Shown: positions 24,185 through 30,584 of the stretch, in pieces
Numbering within the stretch: position 1 is the stretch's first letter
Layout of the letters: the number at the start of each line of letters is the position of its first letter
IMG/VR virus record: IMGVR_UViG_3300042090_000828
Location: 1 to 30,584 of that record
Length of the DNA: 30,584 bases
Strand: one strand, 5' to 3'
Source: a virus
Program-made: the position numbers and the translations under genes
The notes under the pieces: model-generated
What the model saw: the letters and a program-made list of their open reading frames with translations, nothing else
What the model was told of the DNA's origin: nothing
The model's database searches: none

Positions 24185-24415
24185 TTATCCTTTCGAACGT
24201 GGATGCGTGTATAGTTTACTACGTTTGCTGTCGTGATGCATCCCCATAAGAGTTTCTGCCAAACGGGCCTGTTTGCCGAGCTTGCCCGGCGCACTTTCCT
24301 TCTCTTTGGCGAATTCCTTGGTGGTCTCACCGGCGGCTTTCGCCTTGGACGAGAACTGGCCGTGAGCGTCTGCCACCGCCTCTTTGACCCACTTTTTCTT
24401 ACGCTTCTCGGCCAT
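24185..24415 (-). CDS. Small basic helical protein with C-terminal LYTHP tag
   Basis: The start at 24415 (MAEKRKKKWVKEAV) is chosen because AAGGA sits eight bases upstream and this N-terminus matches small KKW-type proteins in other podovirus virion cassettes. The 76-residue product is Lys-rich and helical, with GKLGKQARLAETLMGM near the end. It finishes with RSKLYTHPRSKG, similar to the C-termini of the next gene and of the scaffold. An internal-head or assembly role is suggested by that shared end but is not proven. Confidence 0.65.
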   Translation of the reverse strand: MAEKRKKKWVKEAVADAHGQFSSKAKAAGETTKEFAKEKESAPGKLGKQARLAETLMGMHHDSKRSKLYTHPRSKG

Positions 24416-24461
24416 CGGTGTTGTCCTTGTGGCAGCGTCCAATAACGTGAGGTGAGCCATG

Positions 24462-24635
24462 TCACTTTTTCCGGCTGGACGGGTGATCGTAAATCTTTTT
24501 GCGCTTGTCAACCGCGCGGTCGGCGGCGGCAAAGTCCTTGCCGACCTTTTGCGGTATGCCGGCTTTCGCCGCGAATTTGGGGTCGTGAGCGACAGCTTCC
24601 ATTAGATGATGTTGCTTGTCGCTCACGCTAGGCAT
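24462..24635 (-). CDS. DUF3008-like small protein with C-terminal IYDHPSS tag
   Basis: The start at 24635 overlaps the preceding stop as TAATG and has GGGGAG upstream; an in-frame ATG 15 bases earlier is less likely. The 57-residue product reads MPSVSDKQHHLMEAVAHDPK, then AGIPQKVGKDFAAADRA, the pattern of DUF3008-type proteins common in phages and some bacteria. It ends KKIYDHPSSRKK, nearly the same end as the scaffold. The function of the family is unknown. Confidence 0.75.
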   Translation of the reverse strand: MPSVSDKQHHLMEAVAHDPKFAAKAGIPQKVGKDFAAADRAVDKRKKIYDHPSSRKK

Positions 24636-24976
24636 TAGGCAACTCCCCAAAGGGTATCCGTCAATTTACAAAAAAGGGCTCCCGTATTTGACAAATATTG
24701 TGCCGGATCAGATGTCCCTACAAAGGTTTCTCCCGATGGGGTGAAAACCCAACCAGTACCCCCATATATTTCAAAAACATCTCCGGGGGTACATCCTGAA
24801 GGAAGAGAAATTCCTGGATGAGTAATACCCGTGGAATCTACGAGAACACAGTTATGCGCGGAAGATCGGGAAACACCTCCACCGACTAAAGTACCCGTAG
24901 AGATGTCTCCCGCAGCAACCGTATCAAATGACGGCCCCGAAAGAAGGATGGTTTGACCTGGAAAATAGGTAGTCAT
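24635..24976 (-). CDS. Small decoration- or fibre-like protein (paralogue of the 137-aa protein)
   Basis: The 113-residue protein opens with MTTYFPGQTILLSGPSF and has a beta-rich centre (SRSSAHNCVLVDSTGITHPG, then PGDVFEIYGG), ending FCKLTDTLWGVA. All these landmarks recur in the 137-aa protein two genes upstream. Its start overlaps the preceding stop (TGATG). The short beta-strand pattern resembles virion surface proteins that form part of head fibres or decorate the shell. The role is inferred. Confidence 0.65.
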   Translation of the reverse strand: MTTYFPGQTILLSGPSFDTVAAGDISTGTLVGGGVSRSSAHNCVLVDSTGITHPGISLPSGCTPGDVFEIYGGTGWVFTPSGETFVGTSDPAQYLSNTGALFCKLTDTLWGVA

Positions 24977-25473
24977 CAGACATACCTAACCCAAGCAGAA
25001 AGTGCTGTGCTGTAAAACCAGCAATAGCGGGTGTTGGCCACAAGGGCGGTAATCGGAGTGGCGCCAAGCCCAATAGCCGAAAGGGTCTGATTGGTGTTGG
25101 CGTTGATCGTAATCGCGGTCTGGGTCTGGGTGGAAGACACGCAAAACCGTTGGCCGTCGCCGGGGTTTGCCATCATCGTGAGCGTGCCCGTGGCCAGCGT
25201 GCCGGCCGGGTTCAGATAGAGAAAATCGATTCCGTTGGCAACAGTGATGGTAAATCCCGTCAGAGGGATTTGATACGAATAGTTTTCGATACCCGCCACG
25301 CCGCCGGTCGCCGTGTAAAGGGACTGAGCCGAGGGAGAACCGTTTTTGATAACCTGAACATAATCGCCTTTACCAACCGCCGTGGCGAGAGGGAGCGATA
25401 CGGTCTGGGCGATAGCTACACCGGCAATGGCCGCGAGGCCGAGACCGATGAGATACTTGAACATCTTTTTCAT
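24976..25473 (-). CDS. Exported beta-rich protein with Sec signal peptide, head-fibre-like
   Basis: The start at 25473 is chosen because AAGGAGG lies nine bases upstream; longer forms lack this. The 165-residue product starts MKKMFKYLIGLGLAAIAGVA, then IA before QT, a textbook signal peptide. The mature part is beta-rich, with NANTNQTLSAIGLGATPITA and a C-terminal YCWFYSTALSAWVRYV. This end resembles caps on virion fibres and the tailspike-like protein here. It overlaps both neighbours (ATGA and TGATG), so it is part of the late operon. Whether it is a virion part or an exported factor is open. Confidence 0.65.
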   Translation of the reverse strand: MKKMFKYLIGLGLAAIAGVAIAQTVSLPLATAVGKGDYVQVIKNGSPSAQSLYTATGGVAGIENYSYQIPLTGFTITVANGIDFLYLNPAGTLATGTLTMMANPGDGQRFCVSSTQTQTAITINANTNQTLSAIGLGATPITALVANTRYCWFYSTALSAWVRYV

Positions 25474-25883
25474 GTTTTCGGCCTCCTTAGCCGCGTTTGA
25501 TCGGCTAAGCCGATCACACTCCATAGAGTATCAGTTAATTTCCGAAAGGTCATGTGACCCGTGATGCACGTATTCGGAGAACCTATCTCTAATATAGCTT
25601 CCCCACTTGGAGGGAAGACATAGAGGGGAACTGGGGCATGCAGCTCAAATACATCCCCAGCATCGCATCCAGAAGGGATTTCTACCCCTGGAAAAGACCC
25701 CGCTGAAGAGACATCTACGAGTACGCAGTTATAATTTGAAGACCTCGTTAACCCACCTCCAGAAAGTGTACCTTGGGTTGGGAATGAGAACGGTGATCCC
25801 CCTGGGGTAACAGCCCCGGCGGTCGCATCATCAAAAGTCGGGCCGGGGAGGGTCACCGTTTGCCCAGGAAAAGTTGTGGTCAT
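25470..25883 (-). CDS. Small decoration- or fibre-like protein (paralogue of the 113-aa protein)
   Basis: The 137-residue protein begins MTTTFPGQTVTLPGPTF and contains TRSSNYNCVLVDVSSAG, then AGDVFELHAPVPLYVFPPSG and RKLTDTLWSV. These match the 113-aa protein point by point. It has an extra insertion near residue 25-40 and a basic C-terminal tail (TRLRRPKT) that the shorter copy lacks. The 165-aa signal-peptide gene separates the two copies. GGTGA precedes the ATG. Surface decoration is the likely role. Confidence 0.65.
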   Translation of the reverse strand: MTTTFPGQTVTLPGPTFDDATAGAVTPGGSPFSFPTQGTLSGGGLTRSSNYNCVLVDVSSAGSFPGVEIPSGCDAGDVFELHAPVPLYVFPPSGEAILEIGSPNTCITGHMTFRKLTDTLWSVIGLADQTRLRRPKT

Positions 25884-25886
25884 GAA

Positions 25887-26177
25887 TCACCCGATGATGA
25901 CGTAGTTATAGGTACCGGCACCAGTACCGGTGAGAACGGCTCCGGCACCGGCAATGAGGGTATTTACCGCCAATGGCGCCCCGGAGCCCGACGCTATCGT
26001 AAACAGAAACTGTGATGTAGCCGTGATTGCGGAACTCAAAATTGTGGCCGTTCCACCGGAGAGGGTGACTTGGCCGCTGATCACCTGTAGCGTGGTGTGC
26101 TGTGGGCCGCCGTTGTCGATATAGAGTTTACCCTGGGCTGGCCATGGGGCGTTCTGTTGACCGGGTTGAAATACCAT
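25887..26177 (-). CDS. Small beta-rich virion protein
   Basis: The 96-residue protein is rich in Gly, Thr and Ala with alternating hydrophobic residues (VISGQVTLSGGTATILSSA), typical of small decoration proteins. TAGGAG lies upstream of the ATG. Position between other small virion proteins in the late operon supports a structural role. No family is named. Confidence 0.6.
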   Translation of the reverse strand: MVFQPGQQNAPWPAQGKLYIDNGGPQHTTLQVISGQVTLSGGTATILSSAITATSQFLFTIASGSGAPLAVNTLIAGAGAVLTGTGAGTYNYVIIG

Positions 26178-26195
26178 GACCGACTCCTATCGGGA

Positions 26196-26492
26196 TTAGG
26201 GTGTGATAGCGGCCACTTTTTGACCGGGTGAGACTGCAAACAGTTGGACGACGTTAGCCGGCAGATGAAAGCTTGTCGCTGTGGCCACGGGGGCGCCACC
26301 AAAAGTGACGCCGCACGCCGTATCTGTCGACACCATTACGAGATTGGTAGTGGCGCTGAAAGCATTCGAAGCGACGGAAACCGCTCCGAGCGCAATCGCT
26401 TGGTCCACGATGGACGGTTGCCCCGGTATCGAGCCCTTTTCAGTACCGATAGAGGCAAACCCCGGAAACTCGCTGATATAGAGTGTGGCCAT
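26196..26492 (-). CDS. Small virion protein, probable decoration protein
   Basis: This 98-residue protein begins MATLYISEFPGFASIG and has a beta-rich C-terminus (FHLPANVVQLFAVSPGQKV). It follows the upstream TAA directly as TAAATG, so translation is probably coupled. Proteins with this opening and size are common next to capsid genes in podoviruses. A role on or near the capsid is inferred. Confidence 0.6.
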   Translation of the reverse strand: MATLYISEFPGFASIGTEKGSIPGQPSIVDQAIALGAVSVASNAFSATTNLVMVSTDTACGVTFGGAPVATATSFHLPANVVQLFAVSPGQKVAAITP

Positions 26493-27332
26493 TTAAGCGT
26501 TCGCCCGTTCGCTTGGAGTGCTGCGTTTTGCCGGCGGGGCGAGTGTGCCGAGAACCTGGATTTCTGGCTTGCGCGGATCGTCCGCACCAACGAATTCGAT
26601 TTCGTCATCCTCTTCGTTGACGCCTTTGCCGGTGTTGGCCACAGTGCCACCATCGAAGTCGATCACGTCAGCGTCGGGATGCAGAAGGCCGCGCGCCGTA
26701 GCGGTGGCTGTTGCCTTGAGCAGGACCGTTCCTTTTTCGGTGATCCAAAGCGGCTGGGCCAACTGGCCAATACCGCTCAAAGCTTCCTTGCCCCCGAGCC
26801 AACCAACGAATTCCTTGAAAATCGCCTTGGCCGAGTCATTCACCGGACGCATGCCTGAGCTGGGAACGTTGGCCCAGTAGATTTCATTCTGCACCGTTTT
26901 GTTACCGTCGCCGCGACGGAACGGCTCAATGAAGCGCTCGTTGAGATAGCACTTCGAAATGATCTTGAAACGGGGCTTCTCGTGTTGCGGCAGCTTACGC
27001 GCGGCAAGCACCAGCTCGCCCATGCGCTCCTTGTGAGCTTCACGAGCGGCAAGGATTTCCGGCGCAACACGCTTGCGGTTGCTGCCCTGGTCGGAGATTT
27101 CCGCAATCGAGAGAGCCATCTGACGGAAAAGGGTCTGCACTTCACCTTCGCCGGTGAGCGTGCTGTTTACAGCGGCCGGATTGGCTTTCGCCATCATGGC
27201 GCTGAACTTCATCAGCATTTCATCTTGCACCTTGGCCACGGCGGCGTTGGCAATCTCGGCCGCCTTGGCCTCGACGGCTGCAAGGAAGGCGTCGGTATCT
27301 TGAACCGGGGTCTCTTTGGCGTTCTCGGTCAT
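26493..27332 (-). CDS. Virion-cassette protein of unknown function (279 residues)
   Basis: The start at 27332 (MTENAKETPV) has AGGA five bases upstream. An in-frame ATG at 27413 would add 27 residues with unusual codons (AGA, runs of G/C) over a hairpin, so it is less likely. The N-terminal half is helical (DAFLAAVEAKAAEIANAAVA and onward). The middle holds NEIYWANVPSSGMRPVNDSA, followed by GWLGGKEALSG, and the C-terminus is acidic then basic. It follows the cement gene in the head module. No family is named. Confidence 0.6.
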   Translation of the reverse strand: MTENAKETPVQDTDAFLAAVEAKAAEIANAAVAKVQDEMLMKFSAMMAKANPAAVNSTLTGEGEVQTLFRQMALSIAEISDQGSNRKRVAPEILAAREAHKERMGELVLAARKLPQHEKPRFKIISKCYLNERFIEPFRRGDGNKTVQNEIYWANVPSSGMRPVNDSAKAIFKEFVGWLGGKEALSGIGQLAQPLWITEKGTVLLKATATATARGLLHPDADVIDFDGGTVANTGKGVNEEDDEIEFVGADDPRKPEIQVLGTLAPPAKRSTPSERANA

Positions 27333-27364
27333 GGGTTCCTGTTCCATTTGAACATGTGGGACGA

Positions 27365-27384
27365 AGGGGGCACGGGGCCCCCCT
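27365..27384 (-). other. GC-rich hairpin between the cement gene and the 279-aa gene
   Basis: AGGGGG (27365-27370) and CCCCCT (27379-27384) form a 6-bp stem with an 8-base loop. No T-run follows on the minus strand, so it is not a standard terminator. It could lower downstream expression or protect the upstream capsid mRNA. It would be coding if the longer start at 27413 is used. Confidence 0.4.
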
Positions 27385-27415
27385 GTGTGTCTGCTGGGTC
27401 TACCGCGTCCCATGA

Positions 27416-27955
27416 TTAGGCCACGGTGTAGTTGTTGGCCATGAACTTGTTGGCCAGATCGTCACGAACGAGCGTGACCGGAGCCTGTACCGCACCGGCG
27501 GTCATGTTGGCGCCGGCAATGACGAAGTTCAGGCGGAGGTATCGCGGCAGGAAGTTTTCCGGCAGCGACGGGGCGAAATCATAGCGGGCCAGTTTGGCGT
27601 TGAGGCCAAGGTTGGCGAGTGCGACGGCGCCCGTTTCCTCCAGCGTGACCCATGTGCCCGGCTGATAGCCGCCACCCACGCCCGTATCAGCCGCGCCCTG
27701 GTACTGGACGTTTAGCGTGCCGGCACCGCCGGAAGTGAACGCCTGAGTAACGAGAACTTCGAACTGGGCACGGAGGCCGCCGATACCGACATCCTCACCG
27801 AACAGCGTCCGGTTACCGATGATATTCGGCGGGGCAGTGCCAACGCCCGAGCCCATGATATCGATGGTCTGGGGCGACGGAACGGCTCCCACCGGGACAG
27901 CCAACGATAGCGGCTGGCCGATGGGGATGAAGTTGAGAAGTGCATCTGTGATCAT
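27416..27955 (-). CDS. Capsid cement protein, Bbp16-like
   Basis: The 179-residue protein opens MITDALLNFIPIGQPLSLAV and continues with SPQTIDIMGSGVG, then EDVGIGGLRAQFEVLVTQAF. This layout matches the BPP-1 cement protein Bbp16, which clamps the capsid lattice. A later beta-rich part includes LPRYLRLNFVIAGANMTAG. AAGGAG lies nine bases upstream of the ATG. It follows the major capsid gene directly, as in the BPP-1 order. Confidence 0.8.
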   Translation of the reverse strand: MITDALLNFIPIGQPLSLAVPVGAVPSPQTIDIMGSGVGTAPPNIIGNRTLFGEDVGIGGLRAQFEVLVTQAFTSGGAGTLNVQYQGAADTGVGGGYQPGTWVTLEETGAVALANLGLNAKLARYDFAPSLPENFLPRYLRLNFVIAGANMTAGAVQAPVTLVRDDLANKFMANNYTVA

Positions 27956-27967
27956 TGCGACGGCTCC

Positions 27968-29014
27968 TTAGGTAAGTGCGGACTCAGTATTCACTAATTG
28001 ATCCACAATCTTGACGGGTATTCCGCGCCAGCCAGTTACCGGCTTACCGGCGTAGTCGGTGAGCTGGAGGAGCACGTTGCGGTCACGCATGGACTGCACG
28101 TCCATCCAGTGACGGACGGTACGGTTGCAGTACCAGACGAAGCGCTTGCCGCCCTGGTCGGACATCGGCGCGTCGGTCTTGGTGATGCCCGACAGTGCCA
28201 TGTTGGTATCCGGCGGCAGCATGATCGCCTGGGCCATCGTGGCGAAGATATCGAGCGGGTTCGGGCCAGCGAGACCGGCCGTCGTCGTGTCGATATTGCC
28301 GATACGGACGGCGTAACGCCAATCCTTCGGGCAGAGCGCGGCCTGTTGGCGGAACCAGGAAGTGTAAGCTTCGAAGCGGTTGCCCACGGAGTCGAAACCG
28401 GGGACGATATCGCCCTTGTCTTCCATATCGAGGCCGGCCTTGGAACCCTGCGGGAATACCGCAAAGATCGTGTCCGGGTGCCAGCCGATCAGCCACAGTG
28501 AAGCATTGCTGTTGCCGACGCCGCCGCCGTTGATGACGTTCGCGGCGTTCTGGGCAGTGTTGGTGTTGATCGTATTGTAGAAGGGCGAGAAGCCCATGAA
28601 CTCCGCCGGAGTGGCGACGGTGTTGCCGTAGAAGAAGGTCTGCGCGATGGTCTGCGACATGCCTTCCATAAAGGCGACATCTTCCGATTCACGGAACCGT
28701 TCGCGGTCGCCGGAGTGTTCAGCAAGGGCGCGGTCGACCTGGGAATAGTCCTCCAGCATGCCGATACCCACACGGGCCTTGCCCGTGGTCGACTTGCTGT
28801 AAGGCACGCCCATGTTGTACTGACGCCAGGAGCCGGCCGGGATAGACGTGCGGAACACGAATTCATGGCCGGTGTGTGAGTTTGCTTCGACCCAAGGCAA
28901 ATCGTCAGCGTAGTCGTTGGCCTGGGACAGCATTTCCGCAATAATCGGAATCTTGCCGTCCGGATCAAGCCGGGTAGAAAGGTCTAAAAGGGTAGGCCAC
29001 TGGCCGGTCGCCAT
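27968..29014 (-). CDS. Major capsid protein, BPP-1 (Bbp17)-like
   Basis: The 348-residue protein contains WPTLLDLSTRLDPDGKI near the start, then IAEMLSQANDYADDLPWVE, TGHEFVFRTSIPAGSWR, YSKSTTGKARV and TIAQTFFYGN. These are the landmarks of the BPP-1 type major capsid protein, an HK97-fold shell protein. AAGGAG precedes the ATG. It is followed at once by the cement gene. Upstream, a homing endonuclease gene on the opposite strand separates it from the scaffold gene, which is normally adjacent. Confidence 0.9.
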   Translation of the reverse strand: MATGQWPTLLDLSTRLDPDGKIPIIAEMLSQANDYADDLPWVEANSHTGHEFVFRTSIPAGSWRQYNMGVPYSKSTTGKARVGIGMLEDYSQVDRALAEHSGDRERFRESEDVAFMEGMSQTIAQTFFYGNTVATPAEFMGFSPFYNTINTNTAQNAANVINGGGVGNSNASLWLIGWHPDTIFAVFPQGSKAGLDMEDKGDIVPGFDSVGNRFEAYTSWFRQQAALCPKDWRYAVRIGNIDTTTAGLAGPNPLDIFATMAQAIMLPPDTNMALSGITKTDAPMSDQGGKRFVWYCNRTVRHWMDVQSMRDRNVLLQLTDYAGKPVTGWRGIPVKIVDQLVNTESALT

Positions 29015-29029
29015 ATCAGTAACTCCTTG

Positions 29030-29058
29030 TTGACAGATGGGGTTGAGGTGGGATAGAT
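29030..29058 (+). promoter_or_regulatory. Candidate promoter of the free-standing homing endonuclease gene
   Basis: TTGACA (29030-29035) is a perfect -35, followed by ATAGAT or TAGATC at a spacing of 17 or 18 bases. It faces the endonuclease gene at 29088 and lies just upstream of the capsid ribosome site on the other strand. The -10 is weak, and the palindrome of the other two promoters is absent. Confidence 0.4.
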
Positions 29059-29087
29059 CTAATCCAGTTTGTCAAAAGGAAAAGAAA

Positions 29088-29624
29088 ATGCCCAAAAAGA
29101 TCAAAGAAGAAATTTCCGTAAAGCATCTTTACGAACGTCTCGACTATGACCCGAATACCGGACTTTTCAAATGGTTGCCCAACCCCACCTATGGAAAGAA
29201 TTGGAACACCCGCCGCGCCGGTAAGGCGGCGGGAAATATTGATAAGAAACACGGAGCTGTTACGATCCGACTGGAGGGAAAGCTTTATCTCGCCCACCGT
29301 ATGGCCGTGGCGTATATGAATGGCAGTTGGCCAAAATTGGTAATTGACCACATTAATGGAAACCCTGTGGATAATCGCATCATCAATCTTCGAGAATGCA
29401 CCCAATCTGAAAACATGCGAAATCGCTCTGTTCAGAAAAATAACAAGGGCGGACTCCTTGGTGTGAGGTTTCGCCCCCACCATGGGAAATGGGAAGCCCG
29501 CATCAACGCTGGCGGGAAAACCGTCTGGCGTCAATACTTTATGAGCGCACAAGAGGCCGTTGAAGCCCGTCGTGCTATTCTTCCTCAATTTCATGGTGAA
29601 TTTATTCGGCATTCTTCGGATTAA
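29088..29624 (+). CDS. HNH homing endonuclease with AP2 domain, between scaffold and capsid genes
   Basis: The start at 29088 is chosen for AAAAGGA upstream and the natural MPKKIKEEIS opening. The 178-residue protein has the HNH core AHRMAVAYMNGSWP, then VIDHINGNPVDNRIINLRE (His70, Asp87-His88, Asn100). An AP2-type DNA-binding domain near 121-165 (GLLGVRFRPHHGKWEARI) follows. Such enzymes are free-standing homing endonucleases in phages. It is antisense to the operon; its TAA overlaps the scaffold TAA in TTAA, so neither neighbour is cut. It belongs to a different family from the intein-nested enzyme. Confidence 0.9.
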   Translation: MPKKIKEEISVKHLYERLDYDPNTGLFKWLPNPTYGKNWNTRRAGKAAGNIDKKHGAVTIRLEGKLYLAHRMAVAYMNGSWPKLVIDHINGNPVDNRIINLRECTQSENMRNRSVQKNNKGGLLGVRFRPHHGKWEARINAGGKTVWRQYFMSAQEAVEARRAILPQFHGEFIRHSSD

Positions 29625-30409
29625 CCTTTCTGTGACGATGGGTGATCGTACAGAGAGCTACGCCCCTGTTTCGGTGCCTTGCCGATATCGTTCGGAGGCT
29701 GTGGGTTTGGCGGCGGCGGTCCGGCTTCATCAAAACGCCGTGCAACATTGTGCAGCATGCGGAGAAACGCGGGATGATCACCGGCACCGGTCACACGCAA
29801 AAATTCAGTGAACCCGGCGCGCTCGGCCTTGGGGACGAACAAATCACGCATACGCGCAATCGCCGCCTGGGTTGTTTGGTAGCCTGGGCCACCTAGCTGT
29901 TCATCGGCCTTGACGGCGTCGCGCCAAGTCTGACGAGTTTCATTCCATGCCTTGACCTGATTTTCCAAGGTCTTGTCGGCAAATTCCTGCATCTTGGCCG
30001 CATGCAGATCAAGCAAGGCTTGCGCGCCTTCGGTCGGATTGGTGCGGAACGTGTCAAGCGCCGAATGCAACTCGGCACGCTGGGTATCGTCCACGGTGAG
30101 CGTTGTCGGCAGCTCATATTTATAATCGAATGGCGGTGCGGGCTCGGCCGGCGGAGGCGCCTGTTCCCCGAAGGTCTCAAGAAGGGATTTCTCGGGCTCG
30201 ACAGCCGGCGCGGCCGGGGCTTCCGGTACAACGGGCGCCGGTTCGGCAGCGGGCGCAACGACGGGTGCCGGGGCTTCAACGGGTACCGCTGGCGCGGCGG
30301 GTACTGGAGTGACAACGACCGGAGCCGCACTCTCTGTCACGACAGGAGCCGCACTCTCTGTCACGACAGGAGCGGCGGGCGTAGGATTCGGTTGTTCAAT
30401 CTCGGCCAT
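29621..30409 (-). CDS. Head scaffolding protein (probable)
   Basis: The start at 30409 (MAEIEQ) has AGAGGA upstream; a start at 30454 is less likely. The 262-residue protein has a long Pro/Ala/Val-rich acidic N-terminal region, probably disordered, and then a helical half. It ends SSLYDHPSSQKG. Size, composition and place before the major capsid gene fit a scaffold, which guides shell assembly and leaves or is cut. A 24-bp tandem repeat lies in its 5' part. The shared C-terminal end with two small proteins is discussed in the findings. The call rests on context and composition. Confidence 0.7.
   Translation of the reverse strand: MAEIEQPNPTPAAPVVTESAAPVVTESAAPVVVTPVPAAPAVPVEAPAPVVAPAAEPAPVVPEAPAAPAVEPEKSLLETFGEQAPPPAEPAPPFDYKYELPTTLTVDDTQRAELHSALDTFRTNPTEGAQALLDLHAAKMQEFADKTLENQVKAWNETRQTWRDAVKADEQLGGPGYQTTQAAIARMRDLFVPKAERAGFTEFLRVTGAGDHPAFLRMLHNVARRFDEAGPPPPNPQPPNDIGKAPKQGRSSLYDHPSSQKG
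30321..30368. repeat. Exact 24-bp tandem repeat in the scaffold gene
   Basis: Two identical 24-base units (30321-30344 and 30345-30368) encode AAPVVTES-type octapeptides twice. The repeat keeps the frame. It probably arose by slippage in the disordered Pro/Ala/Val region. Confidence 0.85.
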
Positions 30410-30584
30410 TCGTTTTCCTCTTTCTTGGTTTAGCAAAACGGGAATCGTTTTCACGCTGCATCAGCATGACGCCTTCGGGATCGATTTGATGCCACGATTG
30501 GTAGAGGCGTAACCCTAGCTGCTGTTCCCCGGCTTTAAACCAAGTCGCTTCGGGTTGTGGAAACCCGGACGGACCACAGGCGAA
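30396..30584 (-). CDS. C-terminal part of an unknown late gene (start outside window)
   Basis: From base 30584 leftward the frame is open for 62 codons to TGA at 30396-30398, overlapping the start of the scaffold gene by 14 bases. It reads EATWFKAGEQQLGLRLYQSW, then HQIDPEGVMLMQREND and a basic tail (KPRKRKTNGRD). It is probably the last part of a gene between portal and scaffold. I recall similar segments in podovirus head modules but cannot name the family. The overlap with the scaffold gene suggests coupling. Confidence 0.6.
   Translation of the reverse strand, partial: FACGPSGFPQPEATWFKAGEQQLGLRLYQSWHQIDPEGVMLMQRENDSRFAKPRKRKTNGRD

Noticed and set aside
28036-28496. Alternative frames of 137-142 codons inside the major capsid gene
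   Set aside because: Ser/Arg/Pro-rich shadow translations typical of GC-rich genes; unlike the 8744-9097 case, the main frame here is a well-conserved protein.
1-30584. CRISPR array, integrase or attachment site
   Set aside because: No regularly spaced repeats, recombinase motifs or tRNA-gene fragments were found on either strand.

Overview
The window is part of a tailed-phage genome. It is most like the short-tailed podoviruses of proteobacteria whose head genes resemble those of Bordetella phage BPP-1, because the major capsid and cement proteins read like that family. No host gene, tRNA, CRISPR array, integrase or reverse transcriptase was seen. The host cannot be named from sequence; the high GC content and strong Shine-Dalgarno sites fit a Gram-negative proteobacterium.

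Layout. (1) About 1-4362, plus strand: the 3' part of a family A DNA polymerase carrying an intein, a small DNA-methyltransferase-like gene, a promoter with a structured leader, then seven small early genes. (2) About 4348-6019, minus strand: five small membrane or exported proteins that look like a lysis or envelope cassette, with no recognisable endolysin. (3) 6031-6244, plus strand: a separate promoter and a 51-codon membrane-protein gene lying antisense to its neighbours. (4) 6234-30584, minus strand: the late structural operon. In transcription order (right to left) it holds the end of an unknown gene, scaffold, [a homing endonuclease gene on the opposite strand], major capsid protein, cement protein, a 279-aa protein, small decoration-like proteins, a signal-peptide tailspike-like protein, three tandem tail-adaptor paralogues, a large tail-nozzle protein, a GNAT-like protein, a gp14-like protein, a lytic transglycosylase and a 1750-aa ejection protein.

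The most unusual object is at 922-1848. The polymerase is interrupted by an intein whose splicing blocks are intact, and the usual endonuclease position between blocks B and F is filled by an apparently complete HNH-type homing endonuclease read in a DIFFERENT frame. Its start codon lies in block B and its stop codon in block F, while the polymerase/intein frame stays open throughout. Other points: an identical promoter/operator-like element in front of two plus-strand units; a perfect Shine-Dalgarno followed by a bare ATG-TAG; a second out-of-frame coding segment inside the 1750-aa gene; a short C-terminal peptide shared by the scaffold and two small proteins; and Sec signal peptides on proteins encoded in the virion cassette.

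All functional calls are by eye from protein motifs and gene order. No database search was run.
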